64,000 nt of DNA from Bacteroidota bacterium (GCA_024743405.1 JANSWP010000004.1:1-64000), one strand, 5' to 3'. Counted from the first letter of the stretch, positions 53,667 to 62,649 are shown. The notes: generated from the sequence alone by a model not told the origin. Program-made: numbers and translations.

Positions 53667-54624
53667 AAAAAATGTTCCTATTATAGAAGAACTCAATATT
53701 AAAGATGCTCCTAAAGGACAAATTACTCGTTATTGGCTATTCATTGCTACAGATGGAATGGGCGTGCCTATTCATGTTCCAGTTATTGTAGCAAGAGGTT
53801 TGGAAGATGGGAAAGTATTAGGACTTACAGCTGCTGTTCATGGAAATGAACTCAACGGAATTCCCGTTATTCAGCGTATTTTCAAAGAAATCGATGTCAA
53901 AGAATTAAAAGGAACCATTGTCGGCGTACCTGTCATAAATGTACCTTCCTTAATGCGTAAAAAACGCCGATTTATTGACGGGACAGACCTCAATCATATC
54001 ATGCCTGGCAAACCTAATGGCAATGTGAGTCAAGTATATGCTTGGCGGATTGTAAATCGGATTGTAAAAGAATTCGATTATCTTATTGACTTACACACAG
54101 CAAGCAACGGACGTATTAATTCTTATTATATCCGAGCCGACATGGCTGACGAAACAGTCAGAAAAATGGCATTGCTCCAAAACGCACAAATCATTGTTCA
54201 TAATCCGCCGAGTGATGGCACTTTGAGAGGTACTGCTGACGAGATGGGTATTCCTGCGATAACCCTTGAGGTAGGTGACCCTAACCGCTTTCAAAAAGGG
54301 TTAATTCGAGAGGGGTTAACAGGTATTCACAACTTATTAGGGCATTTTGGAATGCTTGAATGTGAGATGGAAGAACCCGATGAAGAGACCGTCTTGTGCA
54401 AAAAATCTTATTGGATTTATACGGATATGGGAGGTATTATGACCGTTCATCCTAAACTTACAGAAGTAGTAAACAAAGGTCAAGTCATTGCTAGTATGCG
54501 AAATATTTTCGGTGATTTAGTCAAAGAATATCATGCTCAAGAAAACGGAATTGTTATAGGGAAAAGCATTAGTCCTATCAATCAAACAGGAGGGCGAATC
54601 CTGCATTTAGGTATTCTTAAATAA
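53650..54624 (+). CDS. succinylglutamate desuccinylase/aspartoacylase-family zinc hydrolase
   Basis: The protein has 324 residues from the ATG at 53650; a TTG seven codons upstream is unnecessary. The zinc ligands are His64 and Glu67 in AAVHGNELNGIP, plus the His in IDLHTAS near residue 148. Glu in ITLEVGDPNRF is the probable catalytic base. These enzymes hydrolyse N-acyl amino acids, and members of this branch often lie next to RimK-type ligases. Here it overlaps the RimK-like gene by 17 bases, so the two products should act together, either making and trimming the same conjugate or processing its precursor. Confidence 0.85.
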   Translation: MLLQFEKNVPIIEELNIKDAPKGQITRYWLFIATDGMGVPIHVPVIVARGLEDGKVLGLTAAVHGNELNGIPVIQRIFKEIDVKELKGTIVGVPVINVPSLMRKKRRFIDGTDLNHIMPGKPNGNVSQVYAWRIVNRIVKEFDYLIDLHTASNGRINSYYIRADMADETVRKMALLQNAQIIVHNPPSDGTLRGTADEMGIPAITLEVGDPNRFQKGLIREGLTGIHNLLGHFGMLECEMEEPDEETVLCKKSYWIYTDMGGIMTVHPKLTEVVNKGQVIASMRNIFGDLVKEYHAQENGIVIGKSISPINQTGGRILHLGILK

Positions 54625-54924
54625 GCATGATTCCTTAAGCAGGAGATCAACAAATATTATTTGTTCAATGAGGAGATTATTATTTGGATAACCAAGGTGA
54701 AAGCTCTCTACTCTAGCCAAAGTCAGAATAGGAGGTTCTTTAGTGAGGAGTAACCCAAAAAGAAGCTATCAGGAATACTCTAATTTTTTTGATTACCTGC
54801 TTAGTATTATCCTGCTGATCTAATCCCTTTATTGATTTCCTTATACAAATAAATCTTAATTGAAGAATTTAATTATACTGTATTGATTGATTGAATGCGA
54901 AAGATCCAAATTTTATTATCAATT
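54625..54924. other. intergenic stretch without a recognised feature
   Basis: About 300 bp between the deacylase gene and the promoter module of the next permease. I find no reading frame with protein-like features and no strong hairpin. Confidence 0.5.
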
Positions 54925-54960
54925 GTTCATTTTCGAACAAAACACCGTTCAAATTCAAAC
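54925..54960 (+). promoter_or_regulatory. paired upstream inverted repeats of permease 4
   Basis: Site 1 is GTTCATTTTCGAAC (54925-54938), a perfect GTTC-N6-GAAC repeat extended to TGTTC/GAACA. Site 2 begins exactly 22 bp on (GTTCAAATTCAAAC, 54947-54960), with one mismatch in its right half. Confidence 0.75.
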
Positions 54961-55023
54961 AGAATTTGTACCCAATTCTTATAAACTTTCCGTAAAAATC
55001 TAACAATCAATTAGTTAATCGAA

Positions 55024-55040
55024 TTGGCATACCCATTGGA
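55024..55040 (+). promoter_or_regulatory. sigma-54-like -24/-12 promoter of permease 4
   Basis: TTGGCATACCCATTGGA has GG at 55026-55027 and GG at 55038-55039, with ten bases between. The distance to the upstream site is 101 bp and to the ATG 34 bp. Confidence 0.65.
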
Positions 55041-55074
55041 CTAAATAAGTCCAATTAACTTCAATCTCTCAATT

Positions 55075-57513
55075 ATGCTAAAAAATTATATCCTCACCGC
55101 TTGGCGCAGCCTTAAAAGAAATAAACTCCAAACTGGAATCAATATTCTTGGTTTAGCAATTGGAATAGCGGGTTGCTTAACCGTTTTTCTATTAACCAAA
55201 TACGAATTAGCTTTCAATAAAGAGATTATAGACAGTGATCGGATTTATAGGGTGTGTACACATTTTAATGGGGAGTATGGAGGTGGAAACCCTGGCGTGC
55301 CCACCGGTCTAATCAATTTAGCTCCAGAGGTTTTACAAAGTACCGATGTCCAATGTCGAATGCACACTTTTACATCAAAAGTGACGGTACCAAATGAACA
55401 AAATCCGACTGCCTTAAAAAAATTCAAAAGACAAAAGGACTTGGTTTTGACTACACCTGATTACTTTGACTTAATTCAAAATTATGAATGGATTACAGGA
55501 TCACCCCGTCAATCCTTGTCTAAACCTAATCAAGTAGTTTTGACTGAAAGTCGAGCAAAACTATATTTCGGTTTAAAAGAATCTTTTGAGGCAGTAGGAC
55601 GGGAATTAATTTACTCAGATTCCTTAAGAATGATAGTCACCGGGATTGTAAAAGACCCTGATTTTCAATCGGATTTTTTCTTTAATGATTTTATTTCAGC
55701 CAAAACAATTCAAGGTACTTTTTTAGAAGATTATCATCCTATCAATAATTGGTATTCGACTAGTAGTTCCAATCAATTTTGGATAAAAACTTCTTCTGGA
55801 ATTGCAGCTGTAGATTTTGAAAAAGAACTCGCTCCTCTAAACGAAAGGTTTAATGCAGAGAATGACCCTGATGACCCTATTAATGAATTCAAACTCCAAC
55901 CACTGGCTGATTTGCATTTTGACCCCAATTTAGGTGCATTTGATTATAGTCGTCCGCCTGCACCTAAAAAGACCTTGTACGGCTTAATGCTAATCGCCGG
56001 ATTACTATTGTTAATCGCGGCAGTCAATTTCATCAATTTGGCAACGGTTCAGGCTACTCGGCGAGCTAAAGAAACGGGTGTTCGCAAAATAATTGGCGCC
56101 TCCAAAAGTCATTTGACTGCCCAATTTTTAACAGAAACGGCCCTAATTGCCCTTTTGGCATTACCGGTCGCAACTGCTCTTTCTGAGCTATCCCTTCAAT
56201 ATTTTTCCGAATTTTTACCTCCTGAATTGACTATCAATATTTTATCTCCTGGCATTATATTATTTCTCTTTTGTACCGTTTTGGCGGTTACTTTTTTGGC
56301 AGGTTTATACCCGTCTTTCGTTATGTCTTCATTTAAACCAGCCTCTGCCCTTAAAACTACTGGTGGAAATTTCTTAGGCAAACGATCCTCTGGACTTCGA
56401 AAAGGACTCATTGTTTTTCAATTTGTATTGGCTCAAGCTTTTATTATTGGCGCTTTGATAATGGGAGAACAATTAAATTACGTACTCCACCAAGACCTTG
56501 GATTTAATGAGGATGCGGTCGTTTACTTTTATACACCTTGGAGAGGAGAAGCTTCGAAAAGGGCTGTATTTCAACAAAAATTAAATCAACTTGCAGAGGT
56601 TTCAGCCACCTCTCTTCAAAATAAGCCACCAATTGATTTGGGATACAATACGAATGTTGTTGAATTTTCTAAAGATGGTGAAAAAAAAGAAGCCCAAGTT
56701 CATACCCGAAGTGTAGATACAGCTTATTTGAATTTATATGGAATTGAATTGTTAGCAGGACGAAACTTCAATCCTTCTGATACGATTCGCGAATTCGTTA
56801 TTAATGAAACCTTTGCTAAAAAAATGGGCTATACTAACCCCTCTGATGCAGTCGGTACCACCTTAGATTGGCGAAATGGCGAATTACCGATTGTAGGCGT
56901 TGCCAAAGATTTTCATCTTCGGTCTTTCCATCACCAGATTGAGCCCTTAGTGATGTATAGCACCAAAAAAGGTGGGGCGACTGTCTCTGCAAAAGTGACA
57001 AAATCACAACCCTTAACAGCTAGCTTAGATAAGTTTGAAGGGATCTGGAAAGAAATCTATCCAGACTCGGAATTCAATTATCATGTATTGAATGAAACTG
57101 TTGAAAAGCTATATAAAACGGAGGCTCAAACTGCTAAGCTGATTAATACTGCCACAGGATTAGCCATTTTGATTTCTTGTTTAGGTCTGTTTGGGTTAGC
57201 CTTCTTCACCGTTACCCAACGTGCCAAAGAAATCAGTATTCGAAAGGTCTTAGGCGCTACTGTTACTAGTGTTGTTGGTTTACTATCTAAGGACTTTTTG
57301 AAGTTGGTTTTCATAGCTTTACTCATCGCCTCACCAATTGCCTATTACTTTATGGACACCTGGTTACAAGACTTTGTTTACCGCATTGATATTCAATGGT
57401 GGATGTTTGTCTTAGCAGGTATTGCTGCCATTCTAATCAGCTTCGTAACAGTCGGTTTTCAAAGTATGAAAGCGGCATTAGCCAATCCGGTGGATAGCTT
57501 GAAAAATGAGTAA
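55075..57513 (+). CDS. FtsX/MacB-type ABC transporter permease (orphan, 812 aa)
   Basis: This full-length two-unit permease starts NYILTAWRSLKRNKLQ, with membrane segment 1 at about residues 20-42. The cytoplasmic motif RAKETGVRKIIGAS lies before the first bundle and AKEISIRKVLGAT before the last. The tail is NPVDSLKNE. It has the sigma-54-like module upstream. Its TAA stop codon is also the first three bases of the MITE-like element at 57511, so the element inserted exactly at the end of the gene and may serve as its transcript end. No ATPase is nearby. Confidence 0.9.
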   Translation: MLKNYILTAWRSLKRNKLQTGINILGLAIGIAGCLTVFLLTKYELAFNKEIIDSDRIYRVCTHFNGEYGGGNPGVPTGLINLAPEVLQSTDVQCRMHTFTSKVTVPNEQNPTALKKFKRQKDLVLTTPDYFDLIQNYEWITGSPRQSLSKPNQVVLTESRAKLYFGLKESFEAVGRELIYSDSLRMIVTGIVKDPDFQSDFFFNDFISAKTIQGTFLEDYHPINNWYSTSSSNQFWIKTSSGIAAVDFEKELAPLNERFNAENDPDDPINEFKLQPLADLHFDPNLGAFDYSRPPAPKKTLYGLMLIAGLLLLIAAVNFINLATVQATRRAKETGVRKIIGASKSHLTAQFLTETALIALLALPVATALSELSLQYFSEFLPPELTINILSPGIILFLFCTVLAVTFLAGLYPSFVMSSFKPASALKTTGGNFLGKRSSGLRKGLIVFQFVLAQAFIIGALIMGEQLNYVLHQDLGFNEDAVVYFYTPWRGEASKRAVFQQKLNQLAEVSATSLQNKPPIDLGYNTNVVEFSKDGEKKEAQVHTRSVDTAYLNLYGIELLAGRNFNPSDTIREFVINETFAKKMGYTNPSDAVGTTLDWRNGELPIVGVAKDFHLRSFHHQIEPLVMYSTKKGGATVSAKVTKSQPLTASLDKFEGIWKEIYPDSEFNYHVLNETVEKLYKTEAQTAKLINTATGLAILISCLGLFGLAFFTVTQRAKEISIRKVLGATVTSVVGLLSKDFLKLVFIALLIASPIAYYFMDTWLQDFVYRIDIQWWMFVLAGIAAILISFVTVGFQSMKAALANPVDSLKNE

Positions 57514-57676
57514 GGGAGTAGGAAATAAATAACCTACCCAAATTTTAGGAAGTTAATTTTTCTTTAGACGAGGCAAAAAACACAGACATACCCAAAGGTA
57601 TGGCGAGTATTTTTAACGATGCATAAAGGAAAAATAGCAAGTAAAATGGGTAGGTTATATTTTTCCTCCTCCCTTA
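57511..57676. repeat. MITE-like element, copy 2 (most complete)
   Basis: The 166-bp element has terminal inverted repeats TAAGGGAGTAGGAAATA... and ...TATTTTTCCTCCTCCCTTA, extended inward by AACCTACCCA/TGGGTAGGTT. A nested hairpin CATACC-CAAA-GGTATG and the core GGCGAGTATTTTTAACG lie inside. It is closely similar to 8541-8704. It has no coding capacity. Confidence 0.8.
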
Positions 57677-57717
57677 GAAAAATGCCCAAAAGTTTCTTTC
57701 AAAAAGAACGAAGAAAA

Positions 57718-59091
57718 TCACTCTGTAATCATAATTCGATTAGTGATATTTCTTCCTTCAATTTTTAAATTGATCAGGTATATCCCAGCGGGAAAATCAC
57801 TAACCGAAATCGTATTTTTTGAAGAATAATTTAATGGTGTTTCCAAAACCTTTTGACCCAATTCATTATACAATTCAACCCTACCCTCTTCAATATTTTC
57901 ATTAAACCGAATATTCAAAATATCAGAAGTCGGATTTGGGTAAATGGTTACGGGACTTGACAAGTTTTCAAAATTTGTCAAATCTACACTCCGAATCTCC
58001 GAATACTCAAAACTCCCATCCAAATCCCTCATTTTCAAGCGATAGTAATTAATACCGTCAAAAGGATTTTTGTGTAAAAACTCGTAATTCAATGCTGAAT
58101 TTGAGAAAGTTGCTGCCTGCACTTCGCCGATTTTTTGAAAGGAAATACCATTCGTTGAATGTTCAATTTCGAAAATGTCGGAATTAATTTCCATCGCGGT
58201 TCGCCATTCCAATTTTACATTTTCGTCGGCTCGAAAAGCATAAAAATCAATCAACTCAATCGGCAAAGCACCACTGCTGCCTACCGCAAAAGGTGACAAA
58301 CTCGTAACGCCTGACCGACTTATTGAATAAGGGTCGCTGCCTGTCGCCCCAATTGGCGTATTTCCGTTCCAACCGCTTCCTTTATAGTGTGAGAGATAAC
58401 AATTTGTTCGGTCAAAACCGGTCAATTCATCGGAGGCATTCCAAGTTGCCGTTAACGTCAAATCACTTCCGCCTACAACAGCTTCCTCAATAAACCAAGT
58501 TCGGTCAACCACATCGGTGGTCAGCGCATTGCCGGATGTACCGTTTTCGAGGACTTCGAGTGCACTCCTTACAGAGAAAACATCGGCTGTTCCGTCGTTT
58601 TCAATCATCATTGGGGTATATGAATGATTGCCAACAGGAAAGGTTTTGGTCGCACCATTGGTGATTTCTCTTTTCAAACTCCCTGTTCCTGAGGTCTGAA
58701 TATAATGACCATTATTAAGGGTATAATTTCCATTGAGCGTCAAGTCGTGATTGTTCAATTCCAGATTACCATTGGTCAGTGTGATATGATTTTGAACGGT
58801 TACATTTTGATTTATTTCGGCATCATTGGCGGATTTATTGACCACTAAATTATGGAAGGTTGTTGGATTGGCACCACCGATACTGCTTTGATTATTCGTT
58901 CCGTTGCCAGTGATATGAATTTCTCCGTCGTTAGCTGTAAATGTGCCGTCATTAGTAAGTGAGGTGTTTTCCAAAATGAGAGTTACATCACTTGTAACTC
59001 TGACATTTGTTCCGCTTTGAACTTTTAAGTTGGTTTGAGCCGATAGAATGACAGTCCAACAGCAGATGATGGTAGCAATAATATTTTTCAT
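57718..59091 (-). CDS. secreted T9SS cargo protein of unknown function
   Basis: The 457-residue protein has a signal peptide (residues 1-19). A repetitive, Asn/Thr-rich beta-helix-like region follows (about 20-150: NLTLENTSL-type turns, HITLTNGNLELNNHDLTLNGNY). A middle domain and the linker LPIELIDFYAFRADENVKLEWRT typical of T9SS substrates come next. The C-terminal type A sorting domain (VTIYPNPTSDILNIRF...GIYLINLKIEGRNITNRIMI) directs export across the outer membrane by the type IX system. The start codon at 59091 lies in the truncated regulator's 5' region, with no room for a separate promoter between the two genes. Confidence 0.85.
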   Translation of the reverse strand: MKNIIATIICCWTVILSAQTNLKVQSGTNVRVTSDVTLILENTSLTNDGTFTANDGEIHITGNGTNNQSSIGGANPTTFHNLVVNKSANDAEINQNVTVQNHITLTNGNLELNNHDLTLNGNYTLNNGHYIQTSGTGSLKREITNGATKTFPVGNHSYTPMMIENDGTADVFSVRSALEVLENGTSGNALTTDVVDRTWFIEEAVVGGSDLTLTATWNASDELTGFDRTNCYLSHYKGSGWNGNTPIGATGSDPYSISRSGVTSLSPFAVGSSGALPIELIDFYAFRADENVKLEWRTAMEINSDIFEIEHSTNGISFQKIGEVQAATFSNSALNYEFLHKNPFDGINYYRLKMRDLDGSFEYSEIRSVDLTNFENLSSPVTIYPNPTSDILNIRFNENIEEGRVELYNELGQKVLETPLNYSSKNTISVSDFPAGIYLINLKIEGRNITNRIMITE

Positions 59092-59093
59092 TA

Positions 59094-59803
59094 GATTTTA
59101 TTGGTCTCAAAAATTGGTTCGCCTCAATTATCATAAATATCAAGACCAATTTGCTGTTGATAATCCTTTCTTGACTTTACGATGGATAAATTGGATAGTG
59201 ATTCTTCTGATTGTTATTCCCTTCATCACGACATCCTTACACATAACATTCAAAACATTACACCCAGAATTAGATGTCATCATCGTAATGTTTGGTCTTT
59301 TGCTCACTATCTGCATATTTTCCTATTTTGCTTTTCGGCAGCCTACTTTGTATGAAGAAGAACAAAAAGAACTTATCGAACAGGCTGAAAATAAAACGGC
59401 TCTTTCCTCTCCAACTTTTAAAAAAACAGAAGCTTCCCCTACATTTACTGTTTCGGATGCAGAAAAAGAGGCTTACATCCAAAAAATAGAAACCTACTTT
59501 GAAGAAACAAAACCTTATCTCGATTCAAAAATAAGAATGCCTGATTTGGCTCGTTCATTGAATATTCCTCGCCATATTTTTTCATTTATTATTAACGAGC
59601 ATTATCAAATGAACTTCTTCAACCTTATTAATAAGTACCGAATTGAGTATGCAAAAAAACTGCTAAGCGATGAAGACAATCATTTCTATACTTTAGAAAC
59701 GATAAGCGAAATGGCAGGCTTCAATTCTCGCTCGACTTTTAATAAATCGTTTAAGGCACTGGAGGGAATTAGTCCAAAGGTTTATCAAAATAACCTGAAG
59801 TAG
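59094..59803 (+). pseudogene. truncated membrane-bound AraC-family regulator
   Basis: The recognisable part begins near 59100 (WSQKLVRLNYHKYQDQF). It has two membrane segments (LRWINWIVILLIVIPFI and LDVIIVMFGLLLTICIFSYF), a linker, and a complete AraC-type HTH domain from about 59500 (DSKIRMPDLARSLNIPRHIFS...FNSRSTFNKSFKALEGISPKVYQ). Relatives have six or seven membrane segments before this point, so about 130 N-terminal residues are missing. The open frame continues upstream to 59048 only as antisense of the T9SS gene. It is probably a 5'-truncated gene, although a shorter expressed protein cannot be excluded. Confidence 0.65.
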
Positions 59804-59866
59804 TCACGTGATTTTTGTTTTTTATTTCGAATAGTGGTTCTGTACCTAACCCAACTGGTTTCCAGT

Positions 59867-59902
59867 GTTCATTTCCGAACAATTTACTGTTCATTTTCAT
59901 AA
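59867..59902 (+). promoter_or_regulatory. paired upstream inverted repeats of permease 5
   Basis: Site 1 is GTTCATTTCCGAAC (59867-59880), extended to TGTTC/GAACA. Site 2 begins exactly 22 bp on (GTTCATTTTC, 59889-59898), with a degenerate right half. The distance from site 1 to the -24 GG is 102 bp. Confidence 0.75.
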
Positions 59903-59966
59903 CGAAAATACCTTACAAAACCCCACCTCCTCGTATAAAATACTAATAATCAACATCTTACAAAAA

Positions 59967-59983
59967 TTGGCATATCCATTGGA
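59967..59983 (+). promoter_or_regulatory. sigma-54-like -24/-12 promoter of permease 5
   Basis: TTGGCATATCCATTGGA has GG at 59969-59970 and GG at 59981-59982, with ten bases between. It lies inside the longest open frame for the gene, which shows that the frame's first 57 codons are promoter rather than protein. Confidence 0.65.
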
Positions 59984-60035
59984 CATTCTTATACTGAAAT
60001 CACCCGATTCTAAAAAAGAAAAATACCCAACGCTC

Positions 60036-62441
60036 ATGTATCGCAATTACTTTAAGATAGCCATCCGACAAATCTTAAAACACAAGCTCTTTTCTGCGTT
60101 GAACATTTTTGGTTTGGCAGTCAGCATGGCAGTTTGTCTTTTAGTTATTATGATTTTGACCGACCAATTCAGTTATGATAGTTTTCATGAAAACGGCGAC
60201 CGAATTTATCGTGTTATTTCAGATCGTCAAGAGCAGGATGTTCCACTTTCTGAACCTAGAATGGCGACTACCTCTCTACGCTTGGGCGAAGTCTTGCCTG
60301 AACAATATCCATTTGTAGAAAAGACAACTCGAATTGTAGGGGTAGGTGGTGTTTTTGAATATGAAGGAAAGCGGCTAACTACGGAGGACAATGGTTATTT
60401 AGTGGATTCTGATTTTTTAGATATGTTCAGTTTTGGATGGATAAAAGGGGACAAAAAAACAGCCTTGGCGAAGCCCCGGACTATTGTATTGACCAAGAAA
60501 ACAGCCGATACTTTTTTTCCCGATTCAGACCCTATTGGAAAGGTAATTTCTTTCGAAGACGTTGGCGAATATGAAGTAACTGGATTACTTCCTGACCCTC
60601 CCATGCGGTCGCATATCCGATTCGAATTTCTGATATCTTATGAGACCGTTGTAGCCTCTTCAAAAGAAGAGCGAGAAAAACTTTCGATTTATGGTTATGA
60701 TAATGTTTGGCGAGGTTTGGTATATGCTCAATTAAAGGAAGGTACTCCTGTTTCAGAATTTCAGAAAGCATGTCAAGAACAAGCTGCGGCTTTCTCAGAG
60801 CGTGACGAATTGCACCATTATCTTTTCGAACCACAGGCTTTGTCTGATGTATTGCCCAGCAGAGATTTGGGTAATGAAATCGGGGTAGGCACGCCTATGA
60901 TGGTGCTTTGGTTTGTGTTGGCATTGGGTATTATCATCATTTTGGCAGCCTGTTTTAATTATATGAATTTATCTGTCGCTCGCTCCCTCAAACGCGCCAA
61001 AGAAATCGGTATTCGTAAAGTTGCAGGTGCAGGCAAAAGAGATATTATGATCCAGTTTTTAGGTGAGGCGATGTTGATTTCATTACTCTCTTTGGGAGTT
61101 GCCTTATGTATTTTGGAGTTTTTAATTCCTGCGTTTTATGGGCTTGATCCATTTATTGAAGATGTTTTTCATCTGGAGAGAACGCCTCAAATTTATCTGA
61201 CGTTTCTGGGATTTGCATTAGTGATTGGCTTTTTGGCAGGCATCTTCCCAGCATTCAATATTTCGAAATTTCAGCCCATCCAATCCATTCAACAACTATC
61301 AAAGGTAAAAGTCTTTTCTAGAATAGGTATGCGCAAAGCGCTGGTTACCGCACAGTTTGGTCTTTCGCTTATTTTCATATTGACCGTCATCATTGTTTTG
61401 AATCAACAAAAATACGTTTTGGAAGCTGACTTAGGCGTCAACATCGATAACATGATGAATGTATGGATGCATGATGGAGTTGACTTTGAAGTGTTTTCGG
61501 AAGAGGTGAAAAAGCTGAGTGGTGTTGAGGATGTTTCGGCAGCCAATAATGCAATTCTTTTGGGCGGAAATTACCATGAGTTGGCTAAGTTTAATAACCA
61601 AATGGATTCTGTGCAATTAAGTGTAAATCACGTCAGTCAAAATTATATTCCCAATCTCGAAATTGAATTAATTGCAGGGACAAATTTTCCTGAAAATGGC
61701 AATTCGAAAGGTGAGCAATTTCTTATATTAAATGAAAAAGCAGTACAACGAATGGGGTATAATAAGCCCTATGAAGCACTTGGACAAACCGTTTATTTTG
61801 ATACCCTTGGTCTATCGGTGATAGGAGTTGTAAAAGATTTTCATCACGACAATATATGGTTTTCCCCCATCGAGCCTTATGCAATGAGAAACGGAGAATT
61901 GTATAAAAACTGTGTGAATATCCACTTGTCGGATGCCAGCAATTCATCTACTATCGACAATATTCATGAAGTTTGGAATACCGTTTCGCCCAATAAAGAT
62001 ATCAATGCCTCCTTTACGGATACCCGAGTATATTACATGTCCAAATTCTTTAGAATGGGCTCAAAAATCCTAAGCTTTGTGGGATTCTTGACAATCCTGA
62101 TTTCCTGTTTGGGATTATTGGGCATGGTGATTTATACTATCGAAGGGAAGCTCAAGGAAGTAGGCATTCGCAAAATATTAGGTGCGTCAGAAGGCAATAT
62201 TCACTGGCAATTGGCAAAAGGGTTTTTCTTCCTTTTGATTATCGCCATCTTATTTGCATTACCCGTCACCATTTTCCTAGGCAATATGTGGTTACAAAAC
62301 TTCGTCATACGTATCTCAATAAGTCCAGCTATGATTTTGACAGGCATCGGAATCATACTGTTGTTGGCACTCTTGACGGTTATTTCTCAAACCCATTTAG
62401 CTGCACGAACGAATCCCGTCAACATATTAAGAAGTGAATAA
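60036..62441 (+). CDS. FtsX/MacB-type ABC transporter permease (orphan, 801 aa)
   Basis: The start is placed at the ATG at 60036, giving MYRNYFKIAIRQILKHKLFS, the N-terminus expected for the family. An upstream frame to 59865 is open but contains the promoter module. Membrane segment 1 is at about residues 21-43. The motif RAKEIGIRKVAGAG lies before the first bundle, and LKEVGIRKILGAS before the last. The tail is NPVNILRSE. In sequence it is closest to the permease at 3093: both share the segment K-x-FSRIGMRKALVTAQF / K-VFRRIGLRKALIVSQF after the first bundle. No ATPase gene is nearby. Confidence 0.9.
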   Translation: MYRNYFKIAIRQILKHKLFSALNIFGLAVSMAVCLLVIMILTDQFSYDSFHENGDRIYRVISDRQEQDVPLSEPRMATTSLRLGEVLPEQYPFVEKTTRIVGVGGVFEYEGKRLTTEDNGYLVDSDFLDMFSFGWIKGDKKTALAKPRTIVLTKKTADTFFPDSDPIGKVISFEDVGEYEVTGLLPDPPMRSHIRFEFLISYETVVASSKEEREKLSIYGYDNVWRGLVYAQLKEGTPVSEFQKACQEQAAAFSERDELHHYLFEPQALSDVLPSRDLGNEIGVGTPMMVLWFVLALGIIIILAACFNYMNLSVARSLKRAKEIGIRKVAGAGKRDIMIQFLGEAMLISLLSLGVALCILEFLIPAFYGLDPFIEDVFHLERTPQIYLTFLGFALVIGFLAGIFPAFNISKFQPIQSIQQLSKVKVFSRIGMRKALVTAQFGLSLIFILTVIIVLNQQKYVLEADLGVNIDNMMNVWMHDGVDFEVFSEEVKKLSGVEDVSAANNAILLGGNYHELAKFNNQMDSVQLSVNHVSQNYIPNLEIELIAGTNFPENGNSKGEQFLILNEKAVQRMGYNKPYEALGQTVYFDTLGLSVIGVVKDFHHDNIWFSPIEPYAMRNGELYKNCVNIHLSDASNSSTIDNIHEVWNTVSPNKDINASFTDTRVYYMSKFFRMGSKILSFVGFLTILISCLGLLGMVIYTIEGKLKEVGIRKILGASEGNIHWQLAKGFFFLLIIAILFALPVTIFLGNMWLQNFVIRISISPAMILTGIGIILLLALLTVISQTHLAARTNPVNILRSE

Positions 62442-62445
62442 CTTC

Positions 62446-62540
62446 GACCAAAGGTGCGAGAAGAGAGCAGCTTTATTTTTTTCATATCATATCATAATCA
62501 TTATCAGTGTTTTAACTAACTCTCTCTCGCATCTTTGGTC
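62446..62540. repeat. imperfect 20-bp inverted repeat
   Basis: GACCAAAGGTGCGAGAAGAG (from 62446) is nearly the complement of TCTCTCGCATCTTTGGTC (ending 62540), with an AT-rich interior of about 55 bp. It follows the permease stop codon. It may be a terminator-like fold or a small mobile element; the interior has a T-run near 62473. Confidence 0.5.
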
Positions 62541-62589
62541 ACGATTTTTCATAAAAAAGAGATAGATGAAAATTGCAATTAAATACGAT

Positions 62590-62649
62590 TAAGTGCTGGG
62601 ACAAAATCAAGTTATAGATTACTCGCTCCAGTAAATGGTGTTTTTAACG
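62590..62649. repeat. inverted copy of the 27661-27731 repeat
   Basis: TAAGTGCTGGGACAAAATC... to ...CTCCAGTAAATGGTG matches the reverse complement of 27661-27731, with one substitution and a deletion of about 21 bases covering one hairpin arm. It is joined to GTTTTTAACG, which resembles the GTATTTTTAACG core of the other intergenic elements, directly before the permease fragment. Confidence 0.65.

Noticed and set aside
59865-60035. 57-codon N-terminal extension of permease 5
   Set aside because: The stretch contains the inverted-repeat sites and the -24/-12 element at the same spacing as in the paralogues, and the family N-terminus begins at 60036.
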